A stretch of DNA of 64,000 bases from Streptomyces sp. 2114.4. GTDB lineage: Bacteria > Actinomycetota > Actinomycetes > Streptomycetales > Streptomycetaceae. The position numbers were made by a program, and so were the translations under genes. The stretch is taken from NCBI RefSeq assembly GCF_900187385.1, contig NZ_FYEY01000001.1, positions 7,626,001-7,690,000 of the forward strand, given 5' to 3'. The notes beneath the pieces were generated by a model. The model saw only the letters and a program-made list of their open reading frames with translations. It was not told the DNA's origin and ran no database searches. Below, piece after piece: positions 15,791 to 24,400 of the stretch (positions are counted from its first letter, which is position 1; each line of letters opens with the position of its first letter).

Positions 15791-16189
15791 TCAGCCGGGG
15801 ACGTCGAACCGTTTGAGGGCCGGTCCTTTCCTGCCGTTCACCGGTGTGCGAGACATGGCCGCGGGGGCCGGGAGATGGCTGCTCTCGGGTCCCTCAACAG
15901 CGGTCGGCCCGGGTGCTGTTGCCCGCCGTCTGCGGACGCTCGCGACCAGCCCCGCGCCGGCCAGCAGGGTCAGACCTGCCATCGTGCCGAAGCCCATGAA
16001 CACCAGGGGCTTGGTCCCCGTCGCCGCCTCGGCGGGCTTCGCGACCGGTCTGGCGGCACGGCCCACGGCCGAGGCCGGAGCCGACCCGAAGGTGGCGCAC
16101 ACCGCGACGAGCAGAGCGGCGAGGAGAGCGACGGGGAGATGCCCACGGCAAAGACGGCCCAGCGGGCCCGGGGCGGGTGGTGCGGTCAT
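15791..16189 (-). CDS. Small exported membrane-anchored protein (132 aa)
   Basis: Starts MTAPPAPGPLGRLCRG, then a hydrophobic signal segment (LPVALLAALLVAVCATFG) with cleavage likely after APASA. A short exposed stretch follows, then one helix (LVFMGFGTMAGLTLLAGAGLVAS) stopped by RRRR, and a polar cytoplasmic tail of about 40 residues. No LPXTG motif or enzyme domain is visible. The longer in-frame start at 16342 would overlap sequence with no coding bias, so 16189 is preferred, with GGAGAAG upstream. Function unknown. It is divergent from the P450 gene. Confidence 0.65.
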   Translation of the reverse strand: MTAPPAPGPLGRLCRGHLPVALLAALLVAVCATFGSAPASAVGRAARPVAKPAEAATGTKPLVFMGFGTMAGLTLLAGAGLVASVRRRRATAPGPTAVEGPESSHLPAPAAMSRTPVNGRKGPALKRFDVPG

Positions 16190-16468
16190 GCGGTGCTCAC
16201 TTCTCCGCCTCGGCAGGGAGGCTGCTGGATCGAGGATGTGCCGGATCCCAGCGTTTCCGGCTGCGGCCGGAAGAGCGTGCCGTGGAAGGCAGAAGAGTGA
16301 AGGCGACCGCCCATCCGAGTGGTGACCGGCCCCGCCGTGCATTCCGGCGCCCCGCCCCTTCGCTCAACGAAGCGCTCTGGACGAGCCCGAGGCAGTGCCC
16401 TAGCGTCACCAGTCGGCCGGGCCCCACCGCGCGGGGGCCGATCCGTCCAGGGAAGCGGAGGACGCGTG

Positions 16469-17716
16469 ATGAGCACTCTCCCGCAGCCGCCCGACATCCT
16501 GTCACCGGAGTTCGCGGCGGACCCCTATCCCGCGTACCGCATCCTGCGTGAGCACCACCCGCTGTTCCACGACAAGGGAACCGACAGCTATCTGCTCTCG
16601 CGGTACGAGGACGTGGCACGGGCCTTCCGTGAGCCGGTGTTCACCACCGACAACTACGAGTGGCAGCTCGAACCGGCGCACGGTGGCCGGACCCTTCCCC
16701 AGATGAGCGGTCGTGAGCACGCCGTGCGCCGCGCCCTGGTGGCCCCCGCCTTCCGCGGCCGGGAGCTGCGGGAGAAGTTCCTGCCGGTCATCGAGCGCAA
16801 CGCGAGGGAACTGATCGACGCATTCCGCGACGACGCGGAGGCCGATCTGGTGGGGCGGTTCGCCACCCGCTTCCCGATCAACGTGATCGTCGACATGCTC
16901 GGTCTGGACCGGGCCGACCACGACCGCTTCCACGGCTGGTACGCATCGGTCGTCGGCTTCGTGTCCAACCTGGCCCAGGACCCCGGGATCGCGGCCGCCG
17001 GCCGGCGCGCCGGTGAGGAGCTTGCCGCCTACCTACGGCCGATCCTGGCCGAACGGCGTGCCGCACCCCGCGACGACCTGCTCTCCGGCCTCTGCACCGC
17101 GGAGGTCGAGGGCACCCGGATGAACGATCAGGACATCACCTCGTTCGTCAGCCTGCTGCTGGCTGCCGGCGGCGAAACCACGGACAAGGTCCTCGCCGCC
17201 CTGTTCCGTAACCTGCTGGCCCACCCCGACCAGTTCGCGGCCGTACGCGCCGACCGGTCGCTCATTCCCGCGGCCTTCGCCGAGACCCTGCGCTACACCC
17301 CGCCGGTCCAGATGATCATGCGTCAGCCCGCTGCCGAGGTCACCCTCAGCGGTGGCACGGTCCCCGCGGGCGCCACGGTCACCTGTCTCATCGGTTCCGC
17401 GAACCGCGATGAGCGCCGCTACGCACGGCCCGCCGCCTTCGACCTCTTCCGCACCGATCTGACCACCGCCACGGCCTTCAGCGCCGCCGCCGACCATGTG
17501 GCCTTCTCCCTGGGCCGGCACTTCTGCGTAGGCGCCCTCCTGGCCAAGACCGAGATCGAGGTCGGCGTCAACCAGTTGCTCGACGCATTCCCCGCCATGA
17601 GTTTCGCGGAGGACACCGCGCCCGCCGACGAGGGAGTGTTCACCCGGGGGCCGGCGCGGCTCCGGGTGCGGCTCCGGCCGGGCGTAGGCGCGGCACGGTC
17701 TGCCGGTACTGCCTGA
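16469..17716 (+). CDS. Cytochrome P450 (415 aa)
   Basis: Soluble bacterial class I P450 monooxygenase. The I-helix oxygen motif AAGGETTDK, the K-helix ExxR (ETLR, followed by YTPPVQ) and the haem loop FSLGRHFCVG with the thiolate ligand Cys353 are all intact. Length is standard for CYP105/107-like enzymes. The ATG at 16469 is preceded by GGAGG at 16457-16461; in-frame codons upstream look non-coding. No ferredoxin or reductase gene is adjacent, so it must use partners encoded elsewhere. It is convergent with an MFS exporter gene, not in an operon. Substrate unknown. Confidence 0.92.
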   Translation: MSTLPQPPDILSPEFAADPYPAYRILREHHPLFHDKGTDSYLLSRYEDVARAFREPVFTTDNYEWQLEPAHGGRTLPQMSGREHAVRRALVAPAFRGRELREKFLPVIERNARELIDAFRDDAEADLVGRFATRFPINVIVDMLGLDRADHDRFHGWYASVVGFVSNLAQDPGIAAAGRRAGEELAAYLRPILAERRAAPRDDLLSGLCTAEVEGTRMNDQDITSFVSLLLAAGGETTDKVLAALFRNLLAHPDQFAAVRADRSLIPAAFAETLRYTPPVQMIMRQPAAEVTLSGGTVPAGATVTCLIGSANRDERRYARPAAFDLFRTDLTTATAFSAAADHVAFSLGRHFCVGALLAKTEIEVGVNQLLDAFPAMSFAEDTAPADEGVFTRGPARLRVRLRPGVGAARSAGTA

Positions 17717-17750
17717 GGCGCACGTCTCCCACGGATCCCCCACGATTTCC

Positions 17751-18980
17751 TCAACGCCCCCGGGGCAGAGGGGGGACAGGCCGGTCGGCGGCCGTCAGCG
17801 GCCTGCGCAGTACGTAGAGGCCGACGGTGACGGCGAGCGCGATGTCGCAGGCGGAGAAGGCCAGGCCCGCGCCGCGCAGGCCGAGCGCCAGCGTGAGCGC
17901 TCCGACGCCGACGACCGGCAGGGAGATGCCGAGGTAGGCAACGAGGAAGAAGGCCGAGATGGTGCCGCCCCGGTGCTCGGGCGGTGCCGCGCGGCCCACG
18001 GCGGTCAGGCCGGCGCGGAACGCCAGGCCCTGGCCCATACCGCCGCACACCGCACCGATGACCAGCAGCGGCAGTGAGGTCACGGCCAGCGAGGTGGCGA
18101 CGAGCACGAGCCCCGCCACCAGCACCAGGCAGCCGCCCGGCAGGGCCCTGCGCACACCGATCCGTTCCGTGAGGGACTGGCCGGCCGTCGATCCCAGGAA
18201 CACCGTGAAGACGATGAGCCCGGCAACGGCCAGATTGTGGACGCCCAGGGTCTGGCCGACGAAGCTCGGTGCGACCGCGGTGAACAGGCCCAGGAGGGAG
18301 AAACCGGCGAAGGCGGCGACGGCCGACGGGGTGAAGACGCCCCGCACTTCGGGCGGCAGCCGAAGGCCCTGGGGACGCAGTCTCCGCGGGCGGTGCGGAG
18401 GCCCGACGGTCTCCGGCAGGAGCCAGGTCGCCGCGGCGGCCACGGCCACCAGCGCCAGGTGCGCCAGAAAGGGCAGGGTCAACGGCCACGGTGCGTACTG
18501 GGCCAGCAGGCCCGACAGCAACGGGCCGCAGCCGAGACCGCCCATGTTCGCTGCGGTGGCGGCGAATCCCGCCCGCGCCTCCTGGCCCGGCCTCGCGAGC
18601 TCCAGCACACACGCCGTGGCGGCGCCGCTGAACAGCCCCGCGGCAAACCCGGACAGCACCCGCCCCAGCAGCAGCATCGGCAGCCCGCCCTCGAAGATGA
18701 AGCACAGGGCGCTCGCCGCCGACAGCCCCAGGGCACAGAACAACACCGGGCGCCGACCCACCTCGTCGGAGAGGTGGCCCGCGAGGAGGAGCACCGTGAT
18801 CACACCGAGGGCGTACACCGCGAAGACCACGGTCACCATCAGTTCGGAGAATCCCAGCTGCTCGCGGTAGAGCCCGTACAGCGGGGTGGGGAGCGTCGTC
18901 CCGGCCATGCCGATCGCGAACACGCCCGCCGCTACCGGATAGCCGAGCCGCCGGGGGCCGCCCGTGCGATCGCTGATCAT
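17751..18980 (-). CDS. MFS exporter (409 aa)
   Basis: Twelve-helix major facilitator protein. Helix 1 reads AAGVFAIGMAGTTLPTPLY, loop 2-3 holds GHLSDEVGRRPVL (the motif A of drug:H+ antiporters), and helix 4 has GRVLSGFAAGLFSGAA. The second half, including the GMGQGLAFRAGL segment, completes the fold. Substrate unknown; the family exports drugs and metabolites. The start at 18980 is chosen because codons further upstream to 19247 are Pro/Arg-rich and overlap a terminator. It is convergent with the P450 gene with 34 nt between stops. Confidence 0.85.
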   Translation of the reverse strand: MISDRTGGPRRLGYPVAAGVFAIGMAGTTLPTPLYGLYREQLGFSELMVTVVFAVYALGVITVLLLAGHLSDEVGRRPVLFCALGLSAASALCFIFEGGLPMLLLGRVLSGFAAGLFSGAATACVLELARPGQEARAGFAATAANMGGLGCGPLLSGLLAQYAPWPLTLPFLAHLALVAVAAAATWLLPETVGPPHRPRRLRPQGLRLPPEVRGVFTPSAVAAFAGFSLLGLFTAVAPSFVGQTLGVHNLAVAGLIVFTVFLGSTAGQSLTERIGVRRALPGGCLVLVAGLVLVATSLAVTSLPLLVIGAVCGGMGQGLAFRAGLTAVGRAAPPEHRGGTISAFFLVAYLGISLPVVGVGALTLALGLRGAGLAFSACDIALAVTVGLYVLRRPLTAADRPVPPLPRGR

Positions 18981-19063
18981 GGTCCCCAACGTAGGCGCCC
19001 GCCCGCCGAGGCGTCGAGAACCGCGGCAAGGACCCGCGGGCCGGGCTGTGGGCGGCACGCACA

Positions 19064-19092
19064 TGGTGCCCCCGCGTGCGGCGGGGGCACCA
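19064..19092. terminator. Perfect 12-bp hairpin downstream of the M4 protease
   Basis: TGGTGCCCCCGC (19064-19075) pairs with GCGGGGGCACCA (19081-19092) around a 5-nt loop. It lies 22 nt past the leftward protease stop codon and upstream of the MFS gene, so it separates the two transcripts. Confidence 0.85.
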
Positions 19093-19113
19093 CAGTGCAC
19101 CTGACCCGGACGG

Positions 19114-20931
19114 TCAGTGCTGGGCGGTGGGCGCGTTGGCCGCCGTGACGTTGACGGCGGCCCAGGCCTTGTCCACCGTCTTGTACTCGGTGCTCCCGGC
19201 GCCGTACAGGTCCTTGGCCGCGTGCAGCGTCGCGGTCCGGGCGTCATGGAAGTCGGTCGTGGAGACCATGTACCGGGTGAGCGCCCGGTAGAAGATCGCC
19301 GTCGCCTTGTTCCGGCCGATGCCGGTCACCTTCGAGCCCTTGTAGGTGGCGGAGTCGTAGGCGACGCCACCGATCGTCTTCTTGCCGCTGCCCTCGGCGA
19401 GAAGGTAGTAGGCGTGCGAGGAGACACCGGAACCGCCGTGCACCTCCGTGTCGTAGGACGCCTTCGACCAGTAGTCGACCGTGCTCTCGAGCTTGTCGAG
19501 GGACGGCTTGTCCAGGCGGCGCAGGAACTTCTGGTCGAGGCCCAGCTTCTCGCCCAGCAGGTAGTTCGGCGGGTTCTTCGGGTTGTTGGCCGAGAACTCG
19601 ACCGCGCTGCCGAAGATGTCCGCCAGCGACTCGTTGAGGGCACCGGGCTCGCCGAACGCGTTCCCCTCCTCGTCGGTGCGGGTGGGCTGCAGGTTGGCCG
19701 TTGCCTCGACGACACCGTGGGTGAGCTCATGGCCGGTGACGTCCAGTACGACCAAGGGCTTGGTGAACGTCTTGCCGTCGCCGTCGCCGTAGAGCATGCA
19801 GCCGCAGTCCGGGTTCCAGTAGGCGTTGCCCACCTTCTGGCCGAAGTGCACCAGGGCGTGTGCCCCGCGGCCGTCGTTCTTGATGCCGTTACGGCCGAAG
19901 GTCTTCTTGTAGAAGTCCAGGGTGCTGGTGACGCCGTACTGGGCGTCGACGGCGGCGGTGGTCCGGTCGTTCGTGGTGCCGTTGCCCCAGCGGTTGGTGG
20001 TGCTGGTGAACGCCTTGCCGTCGGTGACCTTCTTCGCCTCCTTGTTGCCGGCGTCCCGGGTCTCGGTGTTCCCGCGGGTGGGGTCCTTGAGGGTGAAGGA
20101 CTTCTGCGCGGTCCGGGTGGTGGACAGCGGCACCTTGCCGACGAAGAGGGAGGCGCCGGAGCCGGTGGCCGCGGAGGGGAAGCCGGCGCTCCCGGCCGCC
20201 TTTTCCGTGGCGGCCGGGGCGCCCGGGGCGGTGGAACCCAGGCCGGTGGCGGGGCTGAGCCGTTCGCCCCGCGCACGCAACTTGGCCTGGACGGCGGGGG
20301 AGAGGAAGGAGTCGTCGGCCGCGGTGTTGCTGAGCACCGCACCGGAGGCCGCGTCGAGGACGAGCGTACGGGCGCCGCCGGCCTCGGAGGTGCGGCTGTC
20401 GGCCACCTGCACCCGGTAGGCCAGCGTGGTCCGGTTCGCGCGGGCGTCCACGACCAGTTCGGGCTCACCGGCGCGGCCCTTCGCCACGGCGGCGGCCTTC
20501 GTCCTGGCCTGACCGGCCGACAGCTTCGGGTGCGCGTCGGGCACATCGACCTGGTGACGGTAGGCCCGGGTCACGCTCTCGTACGCCGACTTGGCGGTCA
20601 GGTGGATGACGAGGTCACCACCGAGCACCGGCAGCCCGCGGTGCGTGCGGACGAAGCGGACATGCGCTCGCCCGTCCGGATCGATGAGCGTGTCCGTGAC
20701 CTTGAGAGTGTCCTTCTTGCCGACTCCGGTGGCCGAGGCGTGGGCGTACGCGGCGGCGCGGGCCGCTTCCACGGCCTTCTGGGGAGCGGGAGTTGAAGCG
20801 GAGGGGGAAGCGGCCGGCGAGGCCGCGGGGCCGGCGAAGGCGCTGCCCGCCGCCCCCGCGGTGAGGGTGGCGGCCGTTGTCACGGCGACGGCGATGGCCA
20901 GACGGTGCCCGCGTATGTGGGGTCTACGCAC
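19114..20931 (-). CDS. Secreted thermolysin-like zinc metalloprotease, M4 family (605 aa)
   Basis: Exported neutral protease made as a preproenzyme. The signal peptide (LAIAVAVTTAATLTAGAAGSAFA, cleavage near residue 33) is followed by an FTP/PepSY propeptide (about 50-205) and the peptidase (about 265-600). Zinc site HELTH is at 401-405, with the third ligand in NESLADIFG (Glu434). Glu434 lies 29 residues after the second His, where thermolysin has 20, because of a short TRTDEEGNAF insertion. The active-site His is seen in EVHGGSGVSSHAYYLL. A strong terminator follows. The AT-rich upstream region carries a direct repeat. Confidence 0.93.
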   Translation of the reverse strand: MRRPHIRGHRLAIAVAVTTAATLTAGAAGSAFAGPAASPAASPSASTPAPQKAVEAARAAAYAHASATGVGKKDTLKVTDTLIDPDGRAHVRFVRTHRGLPVLGGDLVIHLTAKSAYESVTRAYRHQVDVPDAHPKLSAGQARTKAAAVAKGRAGEPELVVDARANRTTLAYRVQVADSRTSEAGGARTLVLDAASGAVLSNTAADDSFLSPAVQAKLRARGERLSPATGLGSTAPGAPAATEKAAGSAGFPSAATGSGASLFVGKVPLSTTRTAQKSFTLKDPTRGNTETRDAGNKEAKKVTDGKAFTSTTNRWGNGTTNDRTTAAVDAQYGVTSTLDFYKKTFGRNGIKNDGRGAHALVHFGQKVGNAYWNPDCGCMLYGDGDGKTFTKPLVVLDVTGHELTHGVVEATANLQPTRTDEEGNAFGEPGALNESLADIFGSAVEFSANNPKNPPNYLLGEKLGLDQKFLRRLDKPSLDKLESTVDYWSKASYDTEVHGGSGVSSHAYYLLAEGSGKKTIGGVAYDSATYKGSKVTGIGRNKATAIFYRALTRYMVSTTDFHDARTATLHAAKDLYGAGSTEYKTVDKAWAAVNVTAANAPTAQH

Positions 20932-21073
20932 TGCTGTGGGTCCTTAGCGCTGCGGGGGCGGTCGGCTGGCCAACCGCCCGTACGCGCGGTGCTGTTGTGC
21001 ACCACGGGGGCCGTGGGGCCCCGCGCAAACCCTGGTATGTCTGGCATGAGCATGTAAAGCAAAATGATCAGAA

Positions 21074-21097
21074 TGCGAGATTTATGTGCGAGATTTA
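21074..21097. promoter_or_regulatory. Tandem 11-bp direct repeat upstream of the protease
   Basis: TGCGAGATTTA occurs at 21074-21084 and again at 21087-21097, a 13-nt period, about 145 nt before the leftward protease start in an otherwise AT-rich stretch. It could be a regulator-binding site. Confidence 0.35.
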
Positions 21098-21227
21098 ACA
21101 AAGGGCGAACTTTAGATGGCCAGAAGATGACCAACAGTGCTCCATGGGGAGAGACATGGAGTGGCGCCACTTGGTTGCTCGGGAGCCGCGCCGAACTGTG
21201 AATTGTCGGCGATTCGGCGTCGCTTGC

Positions 21228-21272
21228 CCTGTCCGGCCTGTCCGGCCTGTCCGGCCTGTCCGGCCTGTCCGG
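21228..21272. repeat. Five perfect 9-bp tandem repeats
   Basis: CCTGTCCGG is repeated five times without a mismatch. It is followed by irregular GGGGCC-type repeats to about 21350. This is a slippage-prone microsatellite in non-coding DNA. Confidence 0.9.
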
Positions 21273-21619
21273 GGTGGCCTTCGCGGGAAGGCGCGTCGAT
21301 GCGCGGCAGCGTGGGGCCGGGGTCGGGGCCGGGCCGGGGCCGGGGCAGGGGTGGGGTGCTGAGGAGGTGGCGGCGCGGGGAGGCGCCGGGAGACCCGGGG
21401 CGGCGAGCAGAAGGCCGTCGGTCGGTTATGTGGGAGACACGGCGGCCGTCGAGGTGGTGCCGGGGGGCGTATGGCGTCGGCCGCCGGACACCCTGCGGAT
21501 GCCGGTGATCAGAGTGCTCCCGCGCTCACCGGTGGGGTCGCGCCGGCCGGAGCGGCCGCGCCGACCCGTGGGGCCGCGTTGATCGTTCGGGCCGTGCTGG
21601 CCGTCCGGGCCGTGGCGGG

Positions 21620-21910
21620 CTACCGGTGGAAAAGTTCCTCCAGGGAGGCCTCGGCTCGCTCTCCGCCGCGGGCGGCTTCGACGACGGCCTGGTGGAAGGC
21701 GCGGCTGGCTTCTTCGGAATGGCACGGGACGGGGCTGCCGGCCATGGTGTACCAGTCCGTGGCTCCGGTGTATTGCACAGCTACATGAGCCAGATCGTCC
21801 GACCAGGTCGTATGGATGGTCAGGTCGCCGTTGATCACGCCGATCTCCGCGGTGCGAACCGCGCCGGGTAGGGCGTGAATCCCGACAGTGGTCCAAGATG
21901 CCCAGGTCAT
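21620..21910 (-). CDS. Hypothetical small soluble protein (96 aa)
   Basis: Starts MTWASWTTVGIHALPGAVRTAEIGVINGDLTIHTTWSDD. The pattern suggests a beta-rich first half with Trp and Thr, followed by a helical C-terminus (SRAFHQAVVEAARGGERAE). It has no signal peptide or membrane helix. The ATG at 21910 is preceded by GAGGGGA. I do not recognise the family; the strand/helix layout recalls small immunity-like or DUF397-type proteins, but no diagnostic motif is present. The nearest same-strand gene is the small membrane protein ending at 22146. Confidence 0.6.
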   Translation of the reverse strand: MTWASWTTVGIHALPGAVRTAEIGVINGDLTIHTTWSDDLAHVAVQYTGATDWYTMAGSPVPCHSEEASRAFHQAVVEAARGGERAEASLEELFHR

Positions 21911-22018
21911 GGTGGTCCCCTCGGCGACAAGGGCCCCGGCCGGCGGCCGGGCGCGGTGACTCAAGTTTGGCACTTGAGGTGCGGGAGCGCACCGCATGCG
22001 GCGGCACGGATTCCGCTA

Positions 22019-22051
22019 GGGCCTGTCTTCAAAGTCCCGCCTGCCTTGCGG
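22019..22051. repeat. Half copy of a 62-bp palindromic element
   Basis: Begins GGGCCTGTCTTCAAAGTCCC and continues with CTGCCTTGCGG, matching the left arm and loop start of the palindrome at 25500 with one difference. The right arm is missing. It lies between two same-strand small genes. Confidence 0.75.
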
Positions 22052-22145
22052 CGCCTGGCCCGGTGGGCCCGCGCTTCCGGTGGGTCGTACGCGCGGGCAC
22101 CCAGGGCGCCGCCGGGCCGGGGAGTGCCGATGCCGCGACGGGAAT

Positions 22146-22331
22146 TCAGTCGATGACCGTATGGAAAAAGGTGACGGCGGCCCCGAAGGCGGCGCCGCCG
22201 ACGAGAGTGGCGGAAGCCGGGGTGCCGCCGTTGAAGAAGGTGAGCACACCGGCGCCGATAGCGGTGAGGGCGCCGAGCAGGAAGATGACGGCGGAGCGCT
22301 GACTCAGCAGGGTTGATCTGTTGTCGGACAC
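22146..22331 (-). CDS. Small two-helix membrane protein (61 aa)
   Basis: Translated from a GTG at 22331 with GGAG 8 nt upstream. The N-terminus (SDNRSTLLSQRS) is polar, then two membrane helices (AVIFLLGALTAIGAGVLTFF and ATLVGGAAFGAAVTFF) separated by NGGTPASA. It ends HTVID. An extension to 22430 is possible but lacks coding bias. The family is unknown. It is one of many tiny bacterial membrane proteins without assigned function. It is followed by the half-palindrome repeat, and the leftward phosphatase gene lies upstream. Confidence 0.6.
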   Translation of the reverse strand: MSDNRSTLLSQRSAVIFLLGALTAIGAGVLTFFNGGTPASATLVGGAAFGAAVTFFHTVID

Positions 22332-22628
22332 ATCAACTCCGATCTGCGCGGGAGCGACGGAGCGCTCGGTGCGGATGCTGATGCTCTGACTGATCTTCTC
22401 ATCCCACTCACCGGATTCTCGGCAGCACACGAGAAAATTCGCAAAGAGTCACGGAAAGGGTCACGGGAAGAGCCACGGGATGAATCAAGGGGGGCCTGCG
22501 GGCGGGGGCGGACGCGGAGGCCGGGCGGTCGCCGAACTCCCGCTGGACGGCGGGCTTTGTGGTGGTCCGCCGGCCCAAGGACGAGCTGCCTGGGCTGACG
22601 GGCCGGGCGGCGGCGATGCGGGGTTTCC

Positions 22629-23780
22629 TTACGCCGGTCGCGTCTGCGAACGCGTCTCAGTGTTCGGTGCTGCTTCCCCCGGTGCGGGCCTCCCGCGGCC
22701 CGGTACCTGGCGGGTGATCGCGAGGACCGCCATATCGTCGTCGCGCGGCCCGCCGGTCCAGTGCTCGACATCCGCCGCCAAGCGGTCGATCAATTCCCGG
22801 GGTCCCCGGAACGGGCCGTGGTCCGCCAGCTGCGTCGCGGGGTCGTAGAACGTTCCGGCGTGGTCTCTGGCCTCCGTCACGCCGTCGGTGATCAGCAGCA
22901 GTGTGCTGCCCGCCGGGAACGGCCAGTCGGTGGGGTCGGTCCGTGCCGCGCCCAGGGCGCCCATCCCCAGGGGAAGGCCGGGATCGTCGACCTCCAGTGC
23001 GCGCACCTCGTCGTCGTGGCAGAGGTAGGGCGCAGGGTGGCCGCAGTTCAGCAGGCGCAGCCCTGCCGCCCCCGGGAGGACTTCGCAGATCAGGGCCGTG
23101 ATGAAGCCTTCGAGCCGGTTCTCCTCCGAGGTGTGCTCGCTCTCCCGCAGCAGTGCGTGCTCCATCCGGTCGGCCAGCGCCCTCAGGTCCAGCTCCTGCT
23201 CGGCGGCCTCACGGAACGCACCCAGCAGCACCGATACTGCGCTCACCGCCCCGAGTCCCTTGCCCCGCACATCGGCGATCATCAGCCGTACGCCGAACGG
23301 GGTGCGCTGGACGGCGTAGGCGTCGCCGCCGATCCGGGCCTCGCTCTGCGCGGCCTGGTAACGGGCGGCGATGGCCAGCCGGCCGATGCGTTCCGGCGGG
23401 GCGGGCAGTACGGCACGCTGGGCCGCCTCCGCCACCGAACGGACGATATCCAGATGGCGTCCGTGACGGGCGATCACCCGATTGACCCCGACGCCCATGA
23501 GTGCGGCGAAGAGGGTGTTGACGAGCTCCAGATGGCCTTCGAGGTTGTCGGCGGTGCCGTCCTTCACCGTCAGCGCGAAGACGCCCACGACGATGGCGGC
23601 ACCGATCGCCAGGGTGTGCCGCAGGGAGAGCAGCGCGCCGGCCGTGACGCTGGCGGCCGTCAGCATCGGGTCGCCCCAGTAGTCCGCCGGTGAGAACGCG
23701 TCCCAGGTAAGCCCTCCGGCGACCAGGACGCTCGGAGCGAACTGGACGTATCGGGGCCATCGCGGAGAGAAAGGGGACAT
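22629..23780 (-). CDS. Membrane-anchored SpoIIE/PP2C phosphatase (383 aa)
   Basis: Third SpoIIE-type phosphatase of the window. About three or four hydrophobic segments (residues 12-100: FAPSVLVAGGLTWDAF, LTAASVTAGALLSL, LAIGAAIVVGVFALTV, LFAALMGVGVNRVI) precede the catalytic domain (about 130-360), with ARYQAAQSEARIGGDAYAV, MIADVRGKGLGAV, NCGHPAPYL, ITDGVTEARD and DDDMAVLAI. No PAS, GAF or HATPase is attached. The ATG at 23780 has AGGA upstream; the reading frame stays open far upstream but through a decayed gene and repeats. Membrane sensors of this type are common in streptomycetes. The target protein is unknown. Confidence 0.87.
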   Translation of the reverse strand: MSPFSPRWPRYVQFAPSVLVAGGLTWDAFSPADYWGDPMLTAASVTAGALLSLRHTLAIGAAIVVGVFALTVKDGTADNLEGHLELVNTLFAALMGVGVNRVIARHGRHLDIVRSVAEAAQRAVLPAPPERIGRLAIAARYQAAQSEARIGGDAYAVQRTPFGVRLMIADVRGKGLGAVSAVSVLLGAFREAAEQELDLRALADRMEHALLRESEHTSEENRLEGFITALICEVLPGAAGLRLLNCGHPAPYLCHDDEVRALEVDDPGLPLGMGALGAARTDPTDWPFPAGSTLLLITDGVTEARDHAGTFYDPATQLADHGPFRGPRELIDRLAADVEHWTGGPRDDDMAVLAITRQVPGRGRPAPGEAAPNTETRSQTRPA

Positions 23781-23946
23781 AGGGAGTCCTGACCAGCCGT
23801 CCATGTCGGGTAGCAGGAATATGCCTGGTTCGGGGAGATTTATACAGCGTGCTCCGGTGGTCGGGCGAGGGTCGTGGCTCGCCCGGCCGGCCCCGCTACG
23901 CCCGCAGCCTCCGGCCACCGGCCTTGTGGGGCGGCCCGAACGCGTG

Positions 23947-24150
23947 TCACTCCTTCGAGGCGAGCCGGGCGCTGCGCGGACATCGGCGTCCGGGTCGTCC
24001 GCGACCGTGGCCCAGGCCCGGTGGGCGTCGTTGCGGCCGGAGTGCGCACGCAGCGCGAGAACCCCGGCCTTGCGCACATCCGCGTGCCCGTCGCGGAGCG
24101 CGGAGCGCAGCGGACACGGCGAGCTCGGGGGCGCCGGCCGCCAGGGCCGT
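23947..24150 (-). pseudogene. Frameshifted HEAT-repeat protein fragment
   Basis: Read leftward, two frames together give a HEAT-like sequence: AAGAPELAVSAALR in one frame, DGHADVRKAGVLALRAHSG and WATVADDPDADVRAA in another, then ARLASKE and a stop at 23947 back in the first frame. At least two frameshifts are therefore needed. The motif alternation of A..ALRDG.ADVR.AA is typical of HEAT repeats, such as PBS-lyase-like proteins. It is the 3' remnant of a larger gene whose upstream part is lost or replaced by tandem repeats. A sequencing error is possible but two in 140 bp is unlikely. Confidence 0.55.
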
Positions 24151-24163
24151 GGCGGCACCGGCA

Positions 24164-24232
24164 GGGATGCGGCCGCCCGGCCCCCGGGGATGCGGCCGCC
24201 CGGCCCCCGGGGGTGTGGCCGTCCGGCCGCCG
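24164..24232. repeat. Three imperfect 23-bp tandem repeats
   Basis: Units starting GGGATGCGGCCGCCCGG at 24164 and 24187 are nearly identical. A third unit at 24210 has several changes. They lie between the HEAT remnant and the DMT permease gene. Confidence 0.8.
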
Positions 24233-24400
24233 GGAACCATCCGTCCGGCCCAGCGAATGCGGCCTCCCGGCGCCCGTGTCGCCGGGCGGTCCCGGCCGGC
24301 CGCCGGATAGCGTCGGGGCCCAGTGCAGCGCCGCCCCGCCGCCGCCCGACACCGGCGCGGGCCCCGCCGGGTGTCCGGGCGGCCGACGAGGAGGTGGGCC

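Larger units (their letters stand above)
20932..21619. other. Protease promoter region plus low-complexity DNA, no supported gene
   Basis: The AT-rich part (21040-21130) is the likely promoter area of the leftward protease. From 21180 to 21600 the DNA is dominated by G-rich short repeats. ORFs there lack normal codon bias or contain only repeat-encoded residues, so I call none. Confidence 0.5.

Noticed and set aside
15791..16189. Sortase substrate
   Set aside because: The protein has a signal peptide, one helix and RRRR, but no LPXTG or LAXTG motif, and a long tail follows the helix.
21228..21272. Possible CRISPR-like repeat
   Set aside because: Repeats are 9 bp, contiguous and without spacers; no cas genes are present.
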